Shown here piece after piece: positions 59,301 to 64,000 of a stretch of DNA of 64,000 nucleotides. The DNA is taken from assembly GCA_018257865.1 (NCBI GenBank), contig JAEUBA010000036.1, forward strand, positions 233,163 through 297,162. Direction: 5' to 3'. Each line of letters opens with the position of its first letter. Positions within the stretch are counted from its first letter, which is position 1. Made by a program: the position numbers and the translations under genes. This DNA is from Stereocaulon alpinum (lineage: Eukaryota > Ascomycota > Lecanoromycetes > Lecanorales > Stereocaulaceae). The notes beneath the pieces were generated by a model. The model worked only from the letters and a program-made list of their open reading frames with translations. It searched no databases and had not been told where the DNA came from.

Positions 59301-60374
59301 TATATTTACTTTACCTTATATATTTACTCCACCTTATTTATAGGAGCGCCCGTAATATCCCGCTAATATTAATATAAGAGATAACTAAGTAGTCCTAACC
59401 AACTATCCTTTATATATCTTATCGATATTATATAGTAGTTTGCTAGAAATACCTATAAGATTACTATATATTACTAGTTACTTTATAGCTATAGTAATAA
59501 ACCTATATAAACCTACCTCTACTCCTACTCTACTAAGTAATAATACTATAGTAGTTACTACCTTACCTTACCTACTTTATAACGAACTGAATTATATACT
59601 TATAAGGGATAAAGGTACCTAGCTACCTACTAGCTATAATATTAATCTATCCTCTTTCTAAGTAGCGAAAATTACTGCAGCGGACTTTATATTATATTTA
59701 GTAAGGTATAAGAGATAGCTAACGGTATTCTATTTAAAAAACCCGTTAAGAAAGAGCTAGACTAATAAGGGATAGGTAGTAAAGGGATTAAGTTTTATAG
59801 GAGAATAGGTCTACTTAGTTATCTTTAAAGTCTATACTATAGGAGGGTATAAGGAGAGAGATATTCTACTAAACCTATAAAGGCTAGCGACGCCGGCTCT
59901 AAGCTAGCGCACTAAGGTATAAGAGACGTAAAGTTACTGGATTCAGGTATTAAGCAATAGACATAATTATATTACTTAGTAGTTAAGTAGTAGCAGAACT
60001 AATTTCTAAAGATCCCTAAAATACGGGGGAGTCTTAGGTAGTAATACTATTACTAAGCCCCTAGACCCTAATTAATATTATTACGTTAGCGTAGCTATAA
60101 CGCGTATACGCTTAAGGGTTAATAGTATCCTCCCCTCTAAGCCCTAGTCCCTAGGTACTAAAGTATATAGAACAGACTACTCGTTAAAAACCCTTTAAAC
60201 CTAGTAGGAAACGTAAGGGAAAAGAGTTAACCTAGAGGCGACGTCGTTAAGGCGGCGCCTTATATATATAGAATATCGTCTAACTGCAATAACGCCCAAA
60301 TCTATTATAATATAAAAAGAATACGTAGCAGGCGTAGCAGTAACGTATAGTTATTAATAAATATAATTAATTAC
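59301..60374. other. Unassigned RIP-mutated DNA between the two elements
   Basis: AT-rich, CpA-depleted sequence with one 60-codon frame that starts at a non-ATG codon. It may hold the 3' end or LTR of the plus-strand element or a third nested fragment; I could not recognise any motif. Confidence 0.4.
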
Positions 60375-60399
60375 CGGCTGTGTTAGCGGGTAACAGCCG
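60375..60399. repeat. Inverted repeat at the candidate LTR end
   Basis: CGGCTGT at 60375-60381 and ACAGCCG at 60393-60399 are perfect inverted arms. Inside lies TGTTA-GCGGG-TAACA, which resembles the TG...CA termini of LTRs. Unusually, it keeps TpG and CpA in RIP-saturated surroundings. Confidence 0.7.
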
Positions 60400-61412
60400 C
60401 GTTATCATATTATTAGTTATTATTATTTTAAATAGCTTCAACGTATAGCGACGTTGTAACGACGACGACCTACGGGTATATAAACAATAACTTTCCCCCT
60501 AACTTCTCTCTCTTTACAACTCCTAATATAACTTATACGTTCCCTAATATTAGCGTGCCTATATCATAATTAATATTGCTAATATAGTTAACAGTTCTTC
60601 TCGTTATAATAATATCTAAACATTCTCTTAAGATCGTATATCGCTATCGCGCAATCAGCGTATATTATTAGCTGCTAATATATTACTTATAGGTATAACT
60701 TATATATATACTTAATATTATACGTCGCTGTCGCGTAACCAGCGTATGTTATTAGCTGCTAACATATTGCTTGTAGATATAATATATATACACACTTAAT
60801 ATTATACGTCGCTGTCGCGTAACCGGCGCGTATTACTAGCTACTAATACTTATAGACTATATTATTGATATACCTTTACCCTATAGGACTTATTTCTATA
60901 CGGGGAATAATAATTACGATCGCGGCGATACTCCTCCCTATTAACGTTATAAGGATAGCTACTATAGGCTTAATTATTATTATAAGGTATATTATTCTAA
61001 TAGCTCTGCTACGTCGCCTCCTAATACATCTAGATCCTAAAGCCGTTTCGTCGGTCTATATAGCGATTAGTATAGCGTTATAGGCGCGAAGGCTGGACTT
61101 ACTAAGTATAACGTAAGCGTAAGAAAATTGGGAAGCGTATTACCTAATAGCGAAAAGCGCAAGGCTAAACTATAGCGATAAGTAGGGTAGCTCCTATAAT
61201 AATTACTAATCTCTAATAGGAACTTACAGCGGTGAGATAGCGGGTTATAAAACTTAAGTAAACTATCGCTAACTAGCAGTTTAAGTTAGGAACCCTCTAA
61301 TAAATAATTACTAAGTATACTAAGGAGATAGAGAGTCTCTAGTAATATATTAAGCTCTTAGAGGAGTAATTATACCGCTATATATTAGCGTAGAGACGGC
61401 GTTAAGATATTC
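60381..61412 (-). mobile_element. Candidate 3' LTR of the minus-strand chromovirus
   Basis: Read on minus, a purine tract (complement of the C/T-rich 61414-61440) precedes TGAATATC at about 61412, and the segment ends with ...CTAACA at 60381. That is the expected order of polypurine tract then 3' LTR. It contains a TATATAAAC box on plus at about 60477 and the 84-bp tandem repeats. Its partner LTR would be outside the window, so this is unproven. Confidence 0.4.
60641..60856 (+). repeat. 84-bp tandem repeat, about 2.5 copies
   Basis: Copies begin at 60641, 60725 and 60809 with TCGCTRTCGCGYAAYCRGCG, giving a period of exactly 84 bases twice. The copies differ mostly by CpA/TpG versus TpA: the middle copy keeps TATGTT, AACATATTGC and CTTGTAG where the first reads TATATT, AATATATTAC and CTTATAG. 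Confidence 0.85.
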
Positions 61413-64000
61413 ATTTATTTTTTCCTTCTTCTTTTCTTCTACTAATATTTAGTAGCGCACCTGTATACGTCGTCTTACTAATATAAGATAGATATTCAGC
61501 TAGTAATTAATTTAATCTCTTCTTTATTCTACTAAGGTATAAGTAAGTAAGTATAATAATTATAGAGGAGTGCGCTTATAGTATAAGACTATTCACCTAT
61601 AAGGTTTATAATTATTATAACTTATATCGTCGCCGCCGCTTGCTCGCTGCTATTAGTAGTATTTAAAGAACTAGAGACCGTATACGCTTACTAACTATCT
61701 ACTCGTTAAAGGCTTAAGTTAAATTATAGGTATCCTTAAGCTCTTTGTCTAGTAACTACTAGTTATATTCTTTACCCTAGCTAGTCTATTTAACCTTATA
61801 CTAGACGCTTTACTTATCTTAAACCTTATCTATAATTTCTTTAACCTCCTATATCTTATTATTATCGATAAGTTTAGGGGCTTATATAAAGTTCGCTAAC
61901 GTCGTATCGCCGTCGCGAAGGTAGTATAGTTCTAATAATAAGATATAAAAAGTATTATAGATTCTATAAGTTTACAGTAGTAGAAGGTAGTAAGCCTATA
62001 CTCCTACTTTATTAGTAATCCTAAAAGGCCCTACGAATTTATGAGATAACTTTTTACTTAAGCGTTTTTACTTAAGATTCTTAGTTAATAGTATTACTAA
62101 ATCTCTAACCTTATAGCTTTAAGGCTTATAATTCTTATTATACTGCTTAGCTTAAGACTCTCTAGCGCGCTGTAGGCGTTCCGCAGCTTTATCTCTTAAT
62201 ACTTATAGTAATCTAATCCTCTTATTTATAGTAGGTATCCTCCCCTTAAGGGACTTATCCTTAAGCTCCTAACGAAGTTTAGGGTAATATCTATATATTA
62301 AGTAGAACGGCGTTGTTCTAATAGAGGAATAAAGACTATTTATATATACGAATTCTGCTATTAGTAGCTGTTTCGCCTAAGTAGTCTGCTTATTATTAGT
62401 AAAGACCCGTAAGTAGTACTCTAGTACCTAATTCTAGCGTTCTGTTTAACTATTAGTCTAAGGATGAAAGGCGGTACTTAGGCGGCGCTTAATCTTAGAG
62501 TAAAAATAAATAGCTGACTAGAAGGCGCTAGTAAATACTAAGCCTCTATCGCTAATAATACTATTAGGTATATCGTAACAGTATACTACCTTAGTATAAA
62601 AAACATCCGCTAGCTTAGCGGCGTTGATTATAGTAGTAGTAGGTATATACCTTACTATCTTCGTAAATCGATCAATAATTACTAGAATAGCATTATAGAC
62701 TATATTCTTATATTTACTTAGGGGTAGACCTATAATAAAGTCTATTAAGAGCTCCTTCTATAGCTTATTAGTAATAGGAAGCGAACTTAGTTCGCTATAG
62801 GGGTAATAGCGAGGAGCCTTAGTTCTTTAGTAGATATTATAAGTCTTAATATACTTATTAACCTACTTAGAACTCCTATGCTAAAAGTATTTATAGGTAA
62901 GTAACTTATACGTCTTCTCAGCGCTAAAGTGCCCTACTAGGGGATTATTATAGTATTTACTAATAAGTTCTTCCCTTAAGGCTTCGTCTCTAGGGATATA
63001 TAGGCGGTTGTTATTTCTTAATAAACCTTCTAGGTCTAGAGCCTATACCTTACTTCAGAGACAGCGCTACGACGGCGTACCCTTATTTATAGAAAAGGAT
63101 TTCGTCTAATTATTAGCAGCCTATAAGTCTCGAATTAAAGTCTTAATTAAATATTAAGGATCCTTATAAGCTGACTTAATAACACCTCTTATATCCTTCT
63201 AGGGAATAATAACTTAGAGGCCTGTAATTTAAAACGCTGGCGATATCGCTGCGATAATTTCTTTACCTTCCTTATCTCTACCCTAAAGTGCGAGTTTATT
63301 CTGCAACGTTAGTAATAACTTAGTGTTCAGCGGGGAACTTCCTTTATAATTAGGGCGTCGCGATAGCGGATCCGCAGGATTCGTTTTTCTAGTATAATAA
63401 GTAATTTCGAAATCGAAAGCAGCGAGCGTTAGCGCCTATCTAGCTTACCGGAAATTTAATTACTTCTACTTTATAAAGCCCTTAAGATTATTATGATTAG
63501 TAAGAACCTTAATAGTAAACGGGCTACCTTCTAGGTAGTACCGCTACTATTTTATTACCGCTACTATAGCGAGTAATTCTTAGTCGTAAACCTTATAATT
63601 CTACTCCGCAGGAATTATCTTCTAAGACCAAAAGGTAATTAGGTACTAGTAGCTATTATTATCCGGCTGCGTAAGCACTACTATAATAGCAAAGTTAGAG
63701 GCGTTAGTTTCCACACGTAACTTCACTTCTAGGTTAAAGTAGCGGAGAAACGGCGCACTAGAAAAGATGTCCTAAAGCTTTTAAAAAGTACCTTCGGCAC
63801 TATTATTCTACTGAAGTTAACCTACCTTTTTCCCGTCTTTACTGCCTTTAAGCAAGTCGGTTAGAGGCGTAGTAACGGCGGCGTAATTATAAATAAACCG
63901 CTAGTAGAAATTTGTAAAGCCTAAAAAGACTTATATATCTTAAAAGGTCTCTAGCCTAGGCTATTCCCTAATTATCGTTACGCGTTCCTAATCTATTACT
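61413..64000 (-). mobile_element. RIP-mutated Ty3/gypsy chromovirus relic, minus orientation (5' part outside the window)
   Basis: On the minus strand from the right edge: the RT connection (FLGFTNFYRRFI and PLTDLLKGSKDGKK near 63850-63960), RNase H (RVETNASNFAI, IIPAEYNYKVYD, SPFTIKVLTNHNNLKGFI, ARWALTLAAFDFEI, about 63330-63730), integrase (VYNAILVIIDRFTKIVRYIP and IPNSIISDRGLVFTSAF, about 62520-62720), the GPF-type motif KLSHKFVGPFRITNKVG near 62000-62050, and a chromodomain-like end (EVKEIIDKV, YKVKW, GKEYN, about 61690-61840). This combination places it among chromoviruses. Stops throughout; CpA/TpG strongly depleted. RT catalytic part, gag and the other LTR lie beyond 64000. Confidence 0.75.

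Noticed and set aside
60865..61083. 72-codon Ile/Leu-rich plus frame in the RIP tract
   Set aside because: AT-rich RIP DNA naturally yields Ile/Leu/Tyr codons; inside the candidate LTR and without homology.

Overview
The window is a piece of a filamentous ascomycete genome (Pezizomycotina; a Dothideomycetes-like fungus is my best guess, not proven). The evidence is many short spliceosomal introns, mostly 47-63 bp, with GTRNGT-type donors and CTRAC-type branch points. The genes are fungal (HET domain, SAT4/Pth11-like rhodopsin domain, fungal HSF1, fused eukaryotic GOGAT), and the right end is RIP-mutated retrotransposon DNA. I assembled exon structures by hand from splice signals and reading frame. 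Most models close exactly in frame, and the weak ones are marked.

Layout. 1-11.6 kb: two diverged paralogues on the minus strand (1-2531, cut by the window edge; 9038-11593, ending in C2H2 fingers), separated by about 6.5 kb with no supportable gene. 14.5-18.4 kb: ORC5, then a seven-helix rhodopsin-domain membrane protein. 20.4-24.4 kb: a cytosolic HSP70 ending in EEVD, divergent from the TPR co-chaperone CNS1/TTC4, with a heat-shock-element-like site between them. 26.2-32.9 kb: glutamate synthase GLT1 in six exons. 34.3-38.9 kb: spliceosomal cyclophilin CWC27, then heat shock factor HSF1 with two HSE-like sites upstream. 39.6-41.2 kb: two small related genes of unknown function. 41.7-43.1 kb: RFC3. 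44.2-47.8 kb: a large protein with about five WW-like repeats fused to a HET domain. 48.2-49.1 kb: ARPC3, with two GC-AG introns among five. 49.1-50.3 kb: an F-box/2EXR-like hypothetical gene. 51.0-52.2 kb: a decayed YVTN beta-propeller gene with three lesions.

From about 52.69 kb to the right edge the composition changes abruptly. CpA and TpG almost vanish, TpA is in excess, and TAG/TAA stops are everywhere, which is the signature of saturated repeat-induced point mutation. Two Ty3/gypsy relics can still be read through the stops: one on plus (gag-like region, protease, RT, RNase H, integrase, about 53-59.3 kb) and one on minus (RNase H, integrase, chromodomain; RT runs off the right edge). 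Between them lie a candidate LTR, an 84-bp tandem repeat and an inverted repeat.

How the genes connect. HSF1, HSP70 and CNS1 form a heat-shock circuit within about 16 kb: the regulator, a chaperone with a C-terminal EEVD, and a TPR protein of the family that binds such tails. ORC5 and RFC3 are both replication AAA+ proteins but 27 kb apart, so I attach no meaning to that. No bacterial-style operons, CRISPR arrays or convincing tRNA/rRNA genes were found.
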